From: Rhabditophanes sp. KR3021
Lineage: Eukaryota; Nematoda; Chromadorea; Rhabditida; Alloionematidae
Assembly: GCA_963281155.1 (NCBI GenBank)
Contig: CAUJLY010000006.1
Span: forward strand, 5,208,001-5,272,000
Length of the DNA stretch: 64,000 nucleotides
Direction of reading: 5' to 3'
A program made the translations under genes and the position numbers. Shown one piece after another: positions 37,598 to 52,095 of the stretch. The stretch's first letter is position 1. Every line of letters begins with the position of its first letter. A model generated the notes under the pieces. The model worked only from the letters and a program-made list of their open reading frames with translations. It made no database searches and was not told the DNA's origin.

Positions 37598-40500
37598 TAA
37601 TTTTAAACAAGTATTGTCTGCCTTTTTCCTAAATAAAAAGTGTTCGTAAATTCTTTTAAAAAATATTGTTCCCTTTTTTAATTAAATAAGGTATCTTGAA
37701 AGTAACAGACAATAGCGTTGTTATACATATGTTATTTTAATTAAAATGTCATTTTTGAGTTTAATAAGAAACAACTGTTTATAACAAAAGATCTACTACA
37801 TTCAAATACTACAAAAATAAAGCATTTATTGCAAAAATAATATTTGCCAAAGAGTCAAAACTTATAATGCCGCTTTTAATGATTGTTTCTATTCAAAGAA
37901 GGGATGTTGCAAGAATATTTTATTCGGAAAATTAATTAGTTTTTCTTATAATATCTTGAGAGCCAGAATTTGTTGAATGTCAGTCATATTTTTGACAAGT
38001 GGAATTAATTATTTCTAAACAAAAATGAATGGAAGAAACATCATAATGATCACTTAATTTTATAAAGCAATTATTATAAAAATCTATTCTTGTCAAATAT
38101 TGTAGTTATTTAATCTCAGACAAAAATGTGATATAATACAGTCACTGATTGTATACTTAGGTTTCAATCATTTTGTATTTGCCGAAAATTCATTAACAGC
38201 TAAAAATTAATTCAGACAATAATGTTACATGTATTTTTTATAATTTGAGAATACTATGTTACTTATCTGAGGAAATAAAAAGAGACATAAAACGTGTGAT
38301 CACAACACTTTAAGTTTGACAATGATATCGGACAAGTATGACTAAATATGTATATACAAAACAAAAAAGCACTTGAATTGAAAACTCACATTGAGAATTA
38401 GAAAATATAAGTACACTAAATTGAATCTTATGTTAATAAAAAATATTTCTTCTCCAAATGATATCCAACTTGATTTGTAATTAATTAGTCTATGTTTCAA
38501 ATACCAATCTTAAATAACAAATGTCTAAGTCCAGCCAAACAAATTTACCCTTAATTCCTTATTTAAGTAAGTTACTTTTAAAAAAAACCGAGTGATTTAT
38601 TTTCAATTATTTCAGCAAGCACTAAATCTTCAACCATCAAAGGAGTTTTTTATGTAGACAATTTATCCCAAAGTCTGCCTTAAAACTTGTGTACATTTAT
38701 ATTTTAGCAAAAGTTGGCAAAGTTTTTATTATAAGAAAAATATGTCATTCTTCAAATTTGACTATTTGTGTTTTACAAGGAATTATCTGCTGCTTCGAAT
38801 TTCTAAAACAATATTAATAATCAAAACTTTGATTTCCTTGGAGTTACAGTATTAAACATTGTGAATAAATAGTTGGAAAATGGACTAGCTTTAGTACAAA
38901 ATTATTAAATCTATATTTTGTTTTTTATAATGTATCAACTGTAAATATTAAACTTTTCTAAACTGTTTAATGTAGTTGATATTAAAAAGTTGTCAGAAGT
39001 ATCACAAAAATTTGATTTTGAGAATAAACCGTTTTAATTGAGAAAAAAATGATTTTATAATATCCTTTAATTATATTAAGAAATGTTTATATAAACAATG
39101 TCTATAATTTGAGATGATAAAGTCAATTTATATTGTTGCCTTTGTGAACAATAATATGCTGAAAAACAAGCTAATCAAAATAAAGGACCATAATAATTAA
39201 TTACCCCATTAAATACTATTTTATTTACTATTTTTAATTTAAATAATTTGTAGTTAAAATAAGTTAAAGCCTCTTGTATTATTTTTTAAAGTGATCAGCT
39301 TAAGTGCAAGTAAATATAGACAACTTTTATTCAAAAAATAAAATAGGAAGCAATATTTATCTAAATGTTTGAACCTTCAAAAATAAGAACTATTTTGTTA
39401 ATATAAATTTTTTATACTAAGATCATTATAAATTATTATTTTTAATTGGACTATAATGAAATAACATAATTGCCAAAATAAAGCTTCCACAATGTTTATT
39501 TACATTTTATAAACATCAAATTTGACATATTCTAATCAAAAATACATCAACAACATTGTTTATCGCCTTCCATTCTTAACAATCATTTAAAAGACACTGT
39601 TAATGTAATACATATATAAGCAAATAGATACTTCCGCCAATTACACCAAACTATTTTAAATATCTTTTTTTATTGTGCCACAAATAAGGAAACATAGTAG
39701 ACTCATATATGCACAAATAATATGCTGTATGGTAGATACTTTTTGTAAATGATATATTGACTCTTGGATGATACAAATTTTTAGAACATTGATTACAAAA
39801 GGTACAATATGTTCAGTATTTACTTTGATGTCATATATGGTCAATATTTTATTTATGAATCTTATAGACACATTTAAACCCTTCAGATTATCTAAACAAA
39901 TTTGAAAAACAAAATATTTAGGAATATCATGCTGTGGCAAATTACTTTAAGCAATTTTAAAATATAAAATAACTAAAAAATTGTATTATTCTTTTAATTG
40001 TGTTCTTCCTCAATCAAAAAGAGTCTGCTTTGAACATGCATAAACAAAGTTTGTCGAGAATACTTGGTGTATATCACCAAGTAATATTTATCAAATGTTA
40101 TTTCTAACATAAAATATCAAATGAAATAAAGTAATTTTACACTTTACCTCCTTTAAATTTTAAATTTCTTTGTATATGTTTCTGCAATAAATAAGAAAAT
40201 ATTTTGCATTCAATAGCTTCACAAAAAGCGACAGGGTTATCATCTACTTTTATTTTTCTTAAAGTATATGCATTTTTTGAAAACAATTAGTTCTGTTTCT
40301 ACGAGTTATTACAAAACGTTGCTTAATATATTATTCAAACATTGTTTTTTATTGCTTAAAACTGAAAAATCGTTCAGACTGTCAATTTTTGTTCACATAT
40401 GTCCTATAGTTTGTATTTTTCAAAACAGATTTTAGTTGAAGAAACCTTTTTATGAACAATATGTGTTTCATGTTGCATTTATAATTAAAAGACTTTATTT

Positions 40501-43500
40501 TTATCCCCACACTCACATTTGAATTACCAACCAAATATTAACTTATAAACTGTCACTTTACAAGACATTTTTTATTATAATATTTGCATCAAAATTGAGA
40601 TTCTCCACATATACATATATTTTGGTGATGAGTTTAATCTTATAAACAAGAGACATTTTATATATTAAATCTCCTTATTTGTATATTTTTAGTCTATCAT
40701 TTAATAATTCAATGATATGGATACGGCGTTATTTATTCCAAAGAGAGATTTCCTTTAAATTGACAAAAGCTATTAGAATAGTTTTTTACGTTAAATTAAC
40801 ACCTACGTAAATATATTTAAAATTTCTTAAAAAGTACTTACTTGGAAAGCAGTAAAAAATTAATTAGATAAGAAAATTCATAAAATTGGATATTGTAACA
40901 AGATTGAATATTGTGTGGTTTTTTATATATTGTATCATATATACAAGTAAACTTTTTCCGAGTTCAAACATCTTTGCTCAAGAAGAAGGATATAGTTTGA
41001 TTACTATTTTATTGCTTTTAGAAAAATTAATATGAAGAACCTAAGTTTGATATTATTACTTTTATTGAATTTTTATTATTGACCAAATCGTGTTTTGATT
41101 AAGTACATAATTTATTTTAAAACAAACTCAATTTGTTTTTACAATACTTTCTTCACTATTTTTTATTTATTAAATTATTATTTTTAAGTTTTCAATCATT
41201 CAAAAAATAAAATGTTTTTCAAATCTAAATCGTTGAGCGCATCAATACTCAAACAAGGAGTTCATAATTTTGAAAACAAACACTGTCTTTTAAAAGTTTT
41301 GTTTTCAAAATCTTATCTCAAAACTAACAATGCCGACTTAGCATATCAACGGTTATGCAACATCCTTAACATTAATTTCTTTTTGAATTATCTCTTTAGC
41401 TATATTTGATATATAAAGAATAGAACTTCAATGCCAGTGTTTCCCTATAGACATTATGTACTTCTTTAAATTGTTAGAAATCAGATATTGTTTTAAGAAG
41501 TTACTACTAACTTCGATGCCATTCATTGTTCGTAAAAATATAAATTTGCAACTCGGATTAGTTAAATGAGCTAGAAAAATAGGATATATAATTTAAAACA
41601 AATCAAAAGTCATTATGACCACTAAAGATCTTTTTAGTTAACACTTTTCATACTAGCGCTTGTACATTTTATAATATTTTAAATTTGAGAATATTGTAAC
41701 TAAATATATGTTTTATCAAAGCAATAAAGTTTTCATCTTCATTATTAAAGTATTTTAAACCCTCTCTCATGTTTGTATTATTAATTATTTCATTTATAAT
41801 AATGCAGCCAAGATTTCAATCTGAATATAAAATATGTATTTTTATAAAAGTTCATTATTTTACACAAAAGAAATGATTCATGTCTTTTTAAAACCGATTA
41901 ATTTTAACATTCAACATTTTTGAAATATGCTAATATCAACATTTATTACATAATTTATAAACTAATCAAATTTTATTTCATTTAAACTAAAATTGGCTGA
42001 GACGTGATTTTAGCCATTTTATATCCTTAGCATTTCCGACTTTAAATTATGATGTTTTAATACACTAAAGATATATTTTGGATGAATGAAACTTTAATAT
42101 TAAAATCATTTAACTAGATTAACAAAAAAAGAAGTTTATTTATATGTGCTAATTATGGTTCAATAGGCAATAATTAGTAGTCCTTTATCTTATCAAGCAT
42201 AATATTCTTCTTGTGCTTTCACAAACATCATTATATTTTACATATATATACCGTGTTGCTATAACTGATAATATTTTCAAAAGTTTATTTGAATAGGAGA
42301 GGCAAATTAAACTTTCATTTAAAGTTACAACTATATTATTTGTTACATTTAATATTTTGTGACATGGTCAAAATTTATTTAACTTAATAGGCATACTTAT
42401 AACTGTGTGTGCTTCACACGATTCAGAATAAAGTGTCAAATCACCCGATTGTTAGCTTTCATTCCAAAAATTCTATTTTTATCATTTACATTCTTAAATA
42501 TTCAGTTTGTAACTATCAAATATTTTCCTTTCATGATTTACAAATTACCAAAATAATATTTTATTTGTATGATAAGTACAATAATACATTGTTATTGCAG
42601 AGGCAAGTGATTTGACCTTTGATTCAACAGGAAATACCTGATAGTTATAATTTTAGAAAATTGAATCATTAAAAATAATAAAAATAGTTTTAACATTAAT
42701 TCTGCCATAGTGACAATTTGAATGATAGTGTTTTAATAATCAAGTAAATATGTTATATTTATAAGTATTTGAAGGCAATGAAGCAACAGTTGTTTTGGCT
42801 GAGCATAAGTTAGTTTAATATAAATTTTCTCTTTTCATTGATTCGAAACATTGTCAAAGCACCTCAGCTTAAATAATTATTATTTCTTGAATATGCCGAT
42901 TTGTTTTAGTTAACGTGAAAAGTAAAACTCCCACACGTACACAATACATTTCTAAGTTGCTAAAATAATTGAGGGCTAGCTTATATCAAAATTGACTCTA
43001 CTTTTTTATAATCCACATTTTTTATAATCTACATTTTGTGTGACAATGTCCTTTTTAAGACAATGTATGTATTTTTAGTATATAGTAAGGATATCACTGA
43101 AAAAACATATTATCATCCATTCATACATAATCAGCAATTTTTGAATGCTTTTTATAAGCCATTTAAATTTTATTGGCTATATTTAATGCATAGAACAAGC
43201 TTTCACACGATATAACTTACCATTTGTTAAACTTTCTGATATCTTTTTATTATCCATACATTAATTTCTTTTCTAGTAATCACTTTTAATATAAACTCTA
43301 ACTTTGTCAAATCATCTTCCTTATTTATTTTTCTCATTCTACCCATTTTAAAAGCATTTGTGTCTATTCAAACTAATCGTAAAGTTATTTTATTTTAGTA
43401 TTTGTAAAAATTAAAAATATAGAGGGGAACAATATTTTGAGATATATAAATATAGATAAAAACGTTAATGACTTTAAAATACCCTCCAAAACATAGTTTT

Positions 43501-44805
43501 GAAATAAGACAAATATTATTTATCTAAATTAGTCAAGTTTCTAATGAATTTAGTTAGTTAAATTATCGTTAACAAAATTAAATTTGTCATAAGTTTTTGA
43601 AATGATGATTATTTTGCGAGGTACTTCGAAGCCCTCAAAGTTACGGTAAATTATAAACTCATAAAGAATATTTATCTTTTATTAACCAATTTAAATAATA
43701 CGTAGTAATAAAAAATGTTGTTTTTGTACATTTTAATCAACCAAAAACAAATTTATATTGGTACTTCTTAATGTCTTATTTGCCCTTAAATATTAATATA
43801 TTAATATTCTTCGAGCCCTATAATTGGATAAAAAGACATGTAATGAATCATAAAATTAAGATTTCACTCATAAATTAATTAATTTTATACAAATCCTTAT
43901 ACAAATATTGTTACGAATTGATTAAAAATAAGTTGAATCTTAAATATTAGTAGTAATCCTTAGTTAAAAAGCCTTCATTGAAAACTTTAGTCTTTTAAGT
44001 TGCAAAAAGCGAATAATATTAATTTTTTATCTACTAGTCTAAATTTTAGTCACACTTTTGGCACTATATATCTTAATAGTCGATGCCATTATTCAGACTG
44101 AACGCAATAGATTGGGAGGTAATATAAATGCATAAGTTTAAAAAGAAAGCATTTTATTAGGAAATACAATGATTTTTTTGATAAGGAAAACTTATCTTTA
44201 AATTTTATCTTGTGAATTCCCTTGAGAAGTGTAACTGTTACTCCTTACATACAAATCCTTTGCCAGATGTTTTGTTTGGCTTTGTAAAGAAACACTTTTG
44301 TGGAGTCTAATTTCTTGTAGATTTTCCAATTTTTATTTTCATTTAATTAGCCCTATTTAGCACGCCTATTAACATTTAGAGGCAAAATCGAGTTTTCCAA
44401 AAATACATAAACTGCCTATGCACTTGAATAGCATATTTTAAACCCTGAGGATATTTAGTTCAAATATATGTAAAACATTTACTGTTTCTCACATATTCAA
44501 TGGACATTTATATTTAAATTTTATAATTAAATACTTTTTGGATAAATTAAGAGCTTTTCCTCGTCAGATAATAATCTTACGACATCATTATTTTTATGTA
44601 ACACACTATTATTTTGAATAATAAGAGGTTGTTTTCAAACAAAACAAAAGCCTTCTGAAATTTTTACATTCGAATATAGTTACTATGAAAAATCGTATTC
44701 AAGAAAGTTCTCAACTGTAACGCGTCGTTTTTGAATGTTTTTGTTTTCTATAAAGATATCTGATGTATTATCATTTACTATTCAATGTTCTATATTTCAT
44801 TCCAG
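37598..44805. other. 7-kb gene desert
   Basis: Extremely AT-rich. Scattered open frames (for example near 39656, 41212 and 42409) have Asn/Ile/Phe/Lys-rich random composition and no domain. The right part may be the promoter or a 5' intron of the GPCR gene that follows. Confidence 0.45.
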
Positions 44806-46103
44806 ATGATGAATGAATCAATTCCTGTAATCGAGGAAGATAATGATTGCTTTCAAAACTATGAAGAATCTGATAGAATTTTATTGGGTGTTGTGGCTTT
44901 TCCTTTTTTGCTGTTCGGGTTAAGTGCAAATTTTATATCTTTAAAAATATTTCTTCATAAATTAATGCGGTTGCAAACTCTTAACTGGTATTTAATGATC
45001 ATCTCTATAAGTGATTCTGGCATTTTACTTGGAGCATTTTTTGTTTTAACACTTCCACGCATATCCGAGTTGCTGGTTTATGCATCAACTGTAAAGATGA
45101 GTTATCATTTAGCACCGTTTATGTATGGAATAATGACTGTGGCGCAAACAGTTTCTGTTTGGATGAATACCGTGATGTCATTGCATCGCTTTATAGGTGT
45201 GTGTGTACCCTTCCGAGCATCAAATATATTAACACCGGGAAACGTAAAAAGAGTGATTGGAGGAGTTTTGATTGGAGCAGCTTTGTTCAATATGTCACGT
45301 TTCTTTGAAGTAACTGTTGCAGACAATTGTTTTGCAGAATATTTCAATGCCGAAATTCCTAGACTGTCAACAACCAATCTTCGAGATAATGTCGTTTACA
45401 AGATGATCTTTTATGAATGGAGTTATACCCTGTTTATGTTTGTCATTCCTTTCACCATCTTAATTATTGTCAATACAGCCGTAATCATAGCTGTTCATCG
45501 TTCTCGGAAGATACATGCCAAATTAAATGTATATGCAGATGATGTTCGTCGGCAAGATTTGGCTAAGGAAATATCGACATCTATCATGTTAGTTGCTATT
45601 GTGTTAGCTTTTTTGTGCTGCAATACGTTGGTAAGTTGTAAACATCATTTATTCATGTAATATAAAATCGTCAGCACCCTGGGTACTTAATCAGGAAATA
45701 AATGATAATATAATAAGGATGTAACCAAGTAGTAATTCAAGAAATATTGCACTTTTAAATAGACTCTTTTATTACCATACCTAAAAGTAGTTGTTAGTAG
45801 CTAGTTGCCAAGTTCACTTGTATTTTATGAACAACATGAATGCACTGATCGACAATTCATAAACTAACTTTGATTAACTTTTAGACTTTCGTTGTAAATA
45901 TCCTGGAGAAACTTGAGTGGAATTCAGCTTATCGTACAACAGTTCCTTACGCAAATTTATTTGTCATTATCAATTCAATAATCAACATGTGCATTTATTG
46001 TTTATTTTCTGACAAGTATCGTCAATTGTTTTGGTTTTATGTAAGATTGATGCCTTGCAGAGGTAAGAACGGGCAATTTGAAGCTGTGTTCAACAACCAT
46101 TGA
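44806..46103 (+). CDS. Rhodopsin-family GPCR, FMRFamide/neuropeptide receptor-like
   Basis: Two exons, 44806-45630 and 45885-46103 (254-nt intron), encode about 347 residues with seven hydrophobic segments. Nematode FRPR-type receptors bind RFamide neuropeptides on neurons and muscle. TM1 carries the expected Asn (GLSANFISLKIF) and TM2 has ISISDSGILL. The DRY box at the end of TM3 is replaced by HRF (MSLHRFIGVCVPFR). TM5 has FVIPFTILIIVN with the conserved Pro. TM7 has NSIINMCIYCLF, the NSxxN-IYC variant of NPxxY common in this family. The ATG at 44806 directly abuts TTCCAG; an in-frame ATG at 44785 lies inside the pyrimidine-rich tract and is less likely. The gene may splice onward at AG/GTAAGA (about 46061); otherwise it ends at TGA 46101-46103. 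Confidence 0.85.
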
Positions 46104-46871
46104 TACTTTTATTGTTTGAATATCAATGGAGTTTTATGATTATTTATCAATGTGCCACCTTTGTTGCCTTTCCCCGACAAATATATTGAGAAGTCACAAA
46201 GTGTATTGCATAAAATTATGTACTGAAAACTTATTTTGGATAATATTTCAACGATGATGGAAGATTATTTCCAACTCCGAATACAAGTGAAAAAACATTC
46301 GACAATTAATTATTAAACTCACAGTATTATTAATAATTTTTAAATAAAATATAACCTTAATTTCCTTCGAAACGTGGATTACGTCAAGATAATTATTGTC
46401 AAGTGCTTTCATTAATTTTTACGCCACTTAGTTTTATGTTATTTCTCAGTTTTATTTGATCGAAAATAATGTAATTATAAAGTAATAAGCATAATGGAAA
46501 ATTTAATTAGAAATAATTTAAATTATAAAATATAATCACAAAGGTGCTAATATTGCTCAATAAAGAGCATACTAAGTCTAATGAGTAATCAAAATATCGT
46601 AGCAATTTCCTAATAAACAAGATAATTTATTTCAAATAAATAATTTTGAACTCTACTCAAAATGTTTTCTAATTGAAATGAGGTATGATGATATGCTCTA
46701 TAACCTTTTCAAATTATGGTAATAATATACTGAAATAACTGATGATTGAAATATAACTAATGTAAATTATTTAAAAAACTTTATTAAAAAATTGAAACAT
46801 AGTTATTACAAATTTGTAAAAATTCTAAACTAAAAAATACAAAGCTTAATATCCAATGTTTAAGTTGTTTA
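46104..46871. other. Intergenic between convergent GPCR and globin genes
   Basis: AT-rich with no gene seen. It would contain the 3'UTRs of both genes. Confidence 0.4.
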
Positions 46872-47355
46872 TTAAACCCATCCAAATGTGCGCATATCTT
46901 CCATTCCCTTATTGACCAGTTCAGTCCAAGATTGTTTTACTTCTGGAGTACATCCCCCGGCGTTTTTATTCATCGCAGCAATTAAAGCATCGGCGACTTC
47001 GTTGAACTTGGCTAATGGAATTTCGCAATCATTGTAATGTTCCTTGAAATTGGACAAAGCACTTCTCCATTCTCCGGCATTTCCGTAAGAGTTTACAAGA
47101 CGAAAGAAATATTGAAGTTCACTCATACCTTGCATGATGAATTTTTGGGATTTGTGAAGAGATTCGGGATCGATATCATCGGCTCCATAGTATTTAGCAA
47201 AATTTGGATGCAATGTAAAGAGTCTAAAAAAATAAATAGTAAATATTTGGCACTGATTAGTTATGTACTTACTGAACATGATACTCTGCAGCAGTATCCT
47301 TGTTAAGCTTGTAATTTTTGATCTGAGCTTTTAAAGCATCACTATTAATGACCAT
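46872..47355 (-). CDS. Nematode-type single-domain globin
   Basis: Two exons, 47355-47273 and 47223-46872 (49-nt intron), encode about 144 residues. This is a heme protein that binds oxygen or related ligands and is probably cytoplasmic, since no signal peptide is visible. The CD region reads LHPNFAKYYGADDIDPESL, similar to nematode myoglobin-type globins (TNFPDLR-YFKGAE). The apparent distal E7 residue is Gln (KFIMQGM) and the proximal F8 His is in FKEHYNDC. Gln-E7 is the typical nematode arrangement. The G and H helices are present and the protein ends EDMRTFGWV. The intron falls inside helix B, a common globin position. Expression pattern and oxygen affinity cannot be inferred. Confidence 0.9.
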
Positions 47356-50300
47356 TTTGACTCAAAGGCTTAAGGATATTTAGATCAAAGTAAGAATTAA
47401 GTAAATCTACTTTATGATTAAGACAGCCCTAGCACACTGTTATATACCATGGAGATATACTATGTGGGACGTACTTCAAAATTGACAAATCTTTTCTTCA
47501 TCCTTTTCGTCTCTAATCCTTTATTAACACCTTAAGAAAATTTGAAAAATTATCACATTTTTCTATTGTTCAACATGACAGCAAAGATCATTGAGAAATC
47601 ATTGTACTAAATCGACAGCTGATAGAAAAAGCACGTTGTAAGCCAATAATGTTCCACACTTTCTAACAAATATAAAACAATCATTTAGGTTATTTGATGA
47701 CAGACTCAACTGATTAAAGAACTATTGAAAACCACTTAAAGAAGCACTATGTGAGGCTTTTAAATTTTAAACATTAACTTTGAAAGAATATTAAGTTGTA
47801 TTTTTGGAATCGCAGTATTGCTTTCAAAGTTGATTGTGAATTAAATACCGACAAAAATCAGATTACAATAATTAATCTTAATTTTTCAGGAACAAAAACG
47901 CTAAGTGGCTTTGGCATAAATAGCTATTGTTTATTACCTTTCTTTCTTATTAACCAATTTTGTATTTATTTAGGAATAATAAATGTGGGTCATTCATATT
48001 TATTGTTTGGTTTTGATATTTTAATAAAAAAATTGAGCTTAAACAAATTATATATTTGAGAATTGCAAAATGTGGTAAATATAATGCAGCACACGTTGTT
48101 ATTTTTACACTTGGTGTTGATCCGTTGCAAAGACAATTTTTTTACCTAATCTTTGATATCTTTTTATACTCATATGATTTACAAATCATGTGGTAAATTA
48201 TTTCGTTCAAAGCACCATATTGCCTTTTGTTTATTAAATGATAAATTATTCAGAGATTAATTGATGGTTATCCGATAAAATGAGTATAGATTGAGTAATA
48301 ACTTTTCTTATGACATTTCAAGGAAGTAAGGTACCATCCACAATTTTTTGTTTAGTTCAAATAATAAGATTGCGGGTAAAAATAATATAAATTTCAATGA
48401 AAATAAAATGCTTTTGATCAAATAAACAATTATATTGATATATTTTTAAGAGTCTGTTTTCAAAATCAACTTTTATTTAAGCATCTAAAAATTTTGGTAG
48501 GAAATTTCAAAGCAAAAACCACGTTCATTCAAACCAAACAGAAATATTGAATTGAAATTTTAAGTTTGATAATTTGAGTACATTTACTTATTCTCAATCC
48601 AAAGAAGTTCAAAAAAGTTGTGGAGAAATTATATATACATAATAAAAGTCAATTGTTTCGACTATAATATTTGTTAAACAATCAAACTACACCTCGTAAT
48701 TCTTTGTGAATATCACCTATGTTCTTCACAATAGTTTTGTATAAATATAAGTAATTTTTGTAAATGTATACGGAATTTGAAATTAAATTACAAAGTATTT
48801 GAAGTTATCAAAAACCCAATTACCTCCAATTGATTTATCAATAGCAAATTATTTTTAATATTGCGTAATAATAACAGTAAATGTCGTTGTGTGATTGTTA
48901 TCGACAATTTTAAAAAATAATAAATTTTATATTCTGTTTTTTTAAACTCCGTAAATATTCAAAATTGAAGCAATATCCCTTTATTTAGCATTTTCAAATT
49001 TAGGAAATTAGACTTTTGAATGATACTTCAAGTAAACGTTTTGTATTCCTAATTTATAGTTCCCAGTTGACAATAGTCTTCAAACTAAAATGGCATTATA
49101 CTGTGATATGGAAAAAGTACATGTATAAATGAATTACAACTGATTTAAAGGCAGTTGTCTAATGTTCTTAAGATTGTTATTTACATTATCTTCATAAATT
49201 GAATTTTTTTGTTGTATTAGTGGTCAGACGTCGAGAACGTCAAAAAAGTTAATTATTTTCAATCACTCAGGAATGTGGCATATGATTTTATCAGTAAACT
49301 ATTATCTAGATTTTGATATATCCAAAACAATTGATGACTTGATTATTTAAGCATAAAAATAGTTGGAATTTTATAAATAGAAAATATAGAATGCACATTT
49401 GAGGTGACAAAGAAACATTCACATAATGCCACTTTGCCGCACCGGATAATTCTTTTGGGACTTGATACATTTAAACAATGGGGTCATAAAGTTTGTTTTC
49501 CTATCACTTTACTCATATATCTTGCATATCGAAGCTCTGACAAAATACGATAATATATGGGATACGAAAGGTTATCTATAAATTTATTTTAAAATCTATG
49601 TTACTGTCAATTTGGAGTACAAGTATATGTATCTTAATATTGAACATACTTGGCATTTGTATCAAGATCTGATGGTAGATTAATATATGCTAAATGATAA
49701 AGACTTGTTATTATAATATATTTGGTGTTTCCCAGTAGTATTTCATATTTTTAAGCTGTCAAATAAGAGTAGTTAAAAGAAGTAATAGTATATGAAAATA
49801 CAATATACATATATTCATTCTTTTTTCCCAAATATTACCCTCTTCACACTAATTTATCTGATATTGGTGTTAAAGATGTTTTAAATTTATTAAAAAAACT
49901 TGCCATTTTCAATTGCTTATTCTGTAGTTAAACACTGAGAATAGTTTATGTTGTTTCTTCCTATTTCTAATAAAGTATATTTCTTTGATAAGCAAAAAAC
50001 GGCTTTTTAATCATGATTTGTTTTAAGATTTTAAACATAATTTATTCAGAAATTTATATTAAATTATTACAAGATTTAAATTGTTCACTATGGCATCATT
50101 GTTTATGTATTGCATTTTTAACAAGAGAAATGTTCTTTTACCAAGCAATATTTTAAAACTCTCATATTACATTGTACAATAGATAGTTATATACATGTAT
50201 GGAGAAAGTAACACTTTCAAAAGTAATTTCAGAAAGATATCTATTTTGATGATAATGATGGAATGTATACATTTTGTTGTATAAAAAACATCAATTTCCC

Positions 50301-52095
50301 TCTCAAATTAATCTTTTGCATTGGTGCCGGATATTTTTCTATATTAATAGCTTCTTTGAACTTTAAATACCCATTTGCATGTCAGGTGTGCTGAATCATT
50401 TGAATTTAAAAAATATTTTGCAATTTATTTTACGACCCATTTTCTGGTCTAATTTATTACTTTCTCCAACAGTGTGTATTTTCTGTTTATGGTATACTTT
50501 ACTTAATTTAAGAAAAGAAAACTGTGTTGTGAAGAAGTAGCTATATAATTTTTTCATATTGAATTAAATAAAATTTAAATGACTATAAATGAAAGTTTTA
50601 GTCAAGTATAGTATTAGATTAGTTTTAAATCGCTTCCATTTGGAAAAACTAAATTGAGGGCAAATGAAAACGTATGTTTAATCAAAAATGTATGTTCATC
50701 AACCTTAATAATAATAAGTTTTACCATCTTTAAATTGCCCAAACATTTTAATGTTTATTTTAAAAGGCGCTATGTTAATATAAACATTTAAAGCATTTTC
50801 TTCTTTCTGATTTAGTATCGCCAATTTTGTCAGCCATATTGTCTTTTTAAAAAGAAGAATTTATTATTAATTTCATATTTTAAAGTAAATCGCATTGATA
50901 ATCGACATATTGTCAGAATATATTATAATTTATACAAGAATTCAAAAAATTGTTGTTAATATATGTCCATGTATAGTATATAGCATATAGTATTTGTATA
51001 TTACACAGTGCTCAATCAGTTTGTCCTTGTCTTTCCCAAAGGACACAATTATATTATATAATGTTTGTATATTTGAATCGCCCATTTTTTATTCCCTATA
51101 AAAAAGAGTATTTTTTACCAAATTGAATCTATTTTGATTGCCTAATCACCGCCAAAAATCTATTTTGTTTTATTTTTATGAACATACTAATTTATTTGCT
51201 ACTGATTTAAAGCTATTCACATATCAATACTTTCTAATAAATTTTTGCATGCCAAAATAAACTTTCAATTATCTATGATAATTTCAACACCCAAACATTT
51301 TTAACATGGCAATAACGTAAAAAATTCAAATATACATATTATTGCTATTGTTGGGTTTGACTAGTCAAAAGTTCTCTTCAAATACGACACAACTTTAGAG
51401 TGGGCAAATTGGATTACACCTAATTTTAAGGCCTATTTAAATTATGTGATTTGTAATGGTTAATTTATATTTTTATAATCTTACATTTTTCTAACTTATT
51501 CTAGCATAAGTTTTAACTTTTCTATTAACCAATCATAAACTTTGCCCACATTATAAAACAATCTTTTTTGGGATATTTAAACAAAAAATTAAAGTACTGA
51601 ATAAGTTTGTTAAAAAGTATAAGTATAAATATTCAAAGTTGCTTCAGCCATTTGATTTAACTTCTTTTTGTTCTTTCTTTTAGGCTATTCTTTAATGGCC
51701 ATCTTCAAATGTCTTTGCCCTATTTCGCTTATTGTAATATATCGGTAATCTTTGATACATATATAGACTCATTTCTATTGGCCTACCCAAATTACGAACC
51801 GTTTTATTTTTAGGCAATTAATGAAAAACTAAATATACATTTAAATTTGAAACAAATTATTGGTTTATTTTAATGGTATGAGAACAATATAAGGATATTT
51901 GAGAAAGTAATTTTGCCATTCAAAATGCTATTCTTAAAAGAAGTTTTAAATTTAATAAAGCGGGTAAAAAAGTACTACTCTTTAAAATATAATTTTCTTA
52001 AAGATATGGCGAAAGTTAATCTCTGCTTTGTAGCTATATTTATGTATGTAAAATATAATTTTAAAGTTGAACCTATTTTCATATGGAAAAGAAAA
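47356..52095. other. 4.7-kb intergenic / possible 5' exons of the GABA-B receptor gene
   Basis: Mostly featureless AT-rich sequence. An acceptor-like CTTTTAG near 51676-51682 is followed by ATGGCC, an open stretch of about 13 codons (MAIFKCLCPISLI) and a GTAATA donor. It might be a 5' exon of the GABA-B gene, but it could not be joined in frame. Confidence 0.4.

Noticed and set aside
39656..39940. 94-residue minus-strand open frame in the gene desert
   Set aside because: Ile/Lys/Asn-rich, no motif, isolated.
41212..41409. 65-residue open frame in the gene desert
   Set aside because: Composition follows base content; no neighbours or splice sites that support it.
44785..44805. In-frame ATG upstream of the GPCR start
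   Set aside because: It lies in a pyrimidine-rich tract ending TTCCAG, more likely intron or outron sequence.
47796..48059. 87-residue open frame between globin and GABA-B genes
   Set aside because: Hydrophobic and Asn-rich from AT bias; no homology recognised.
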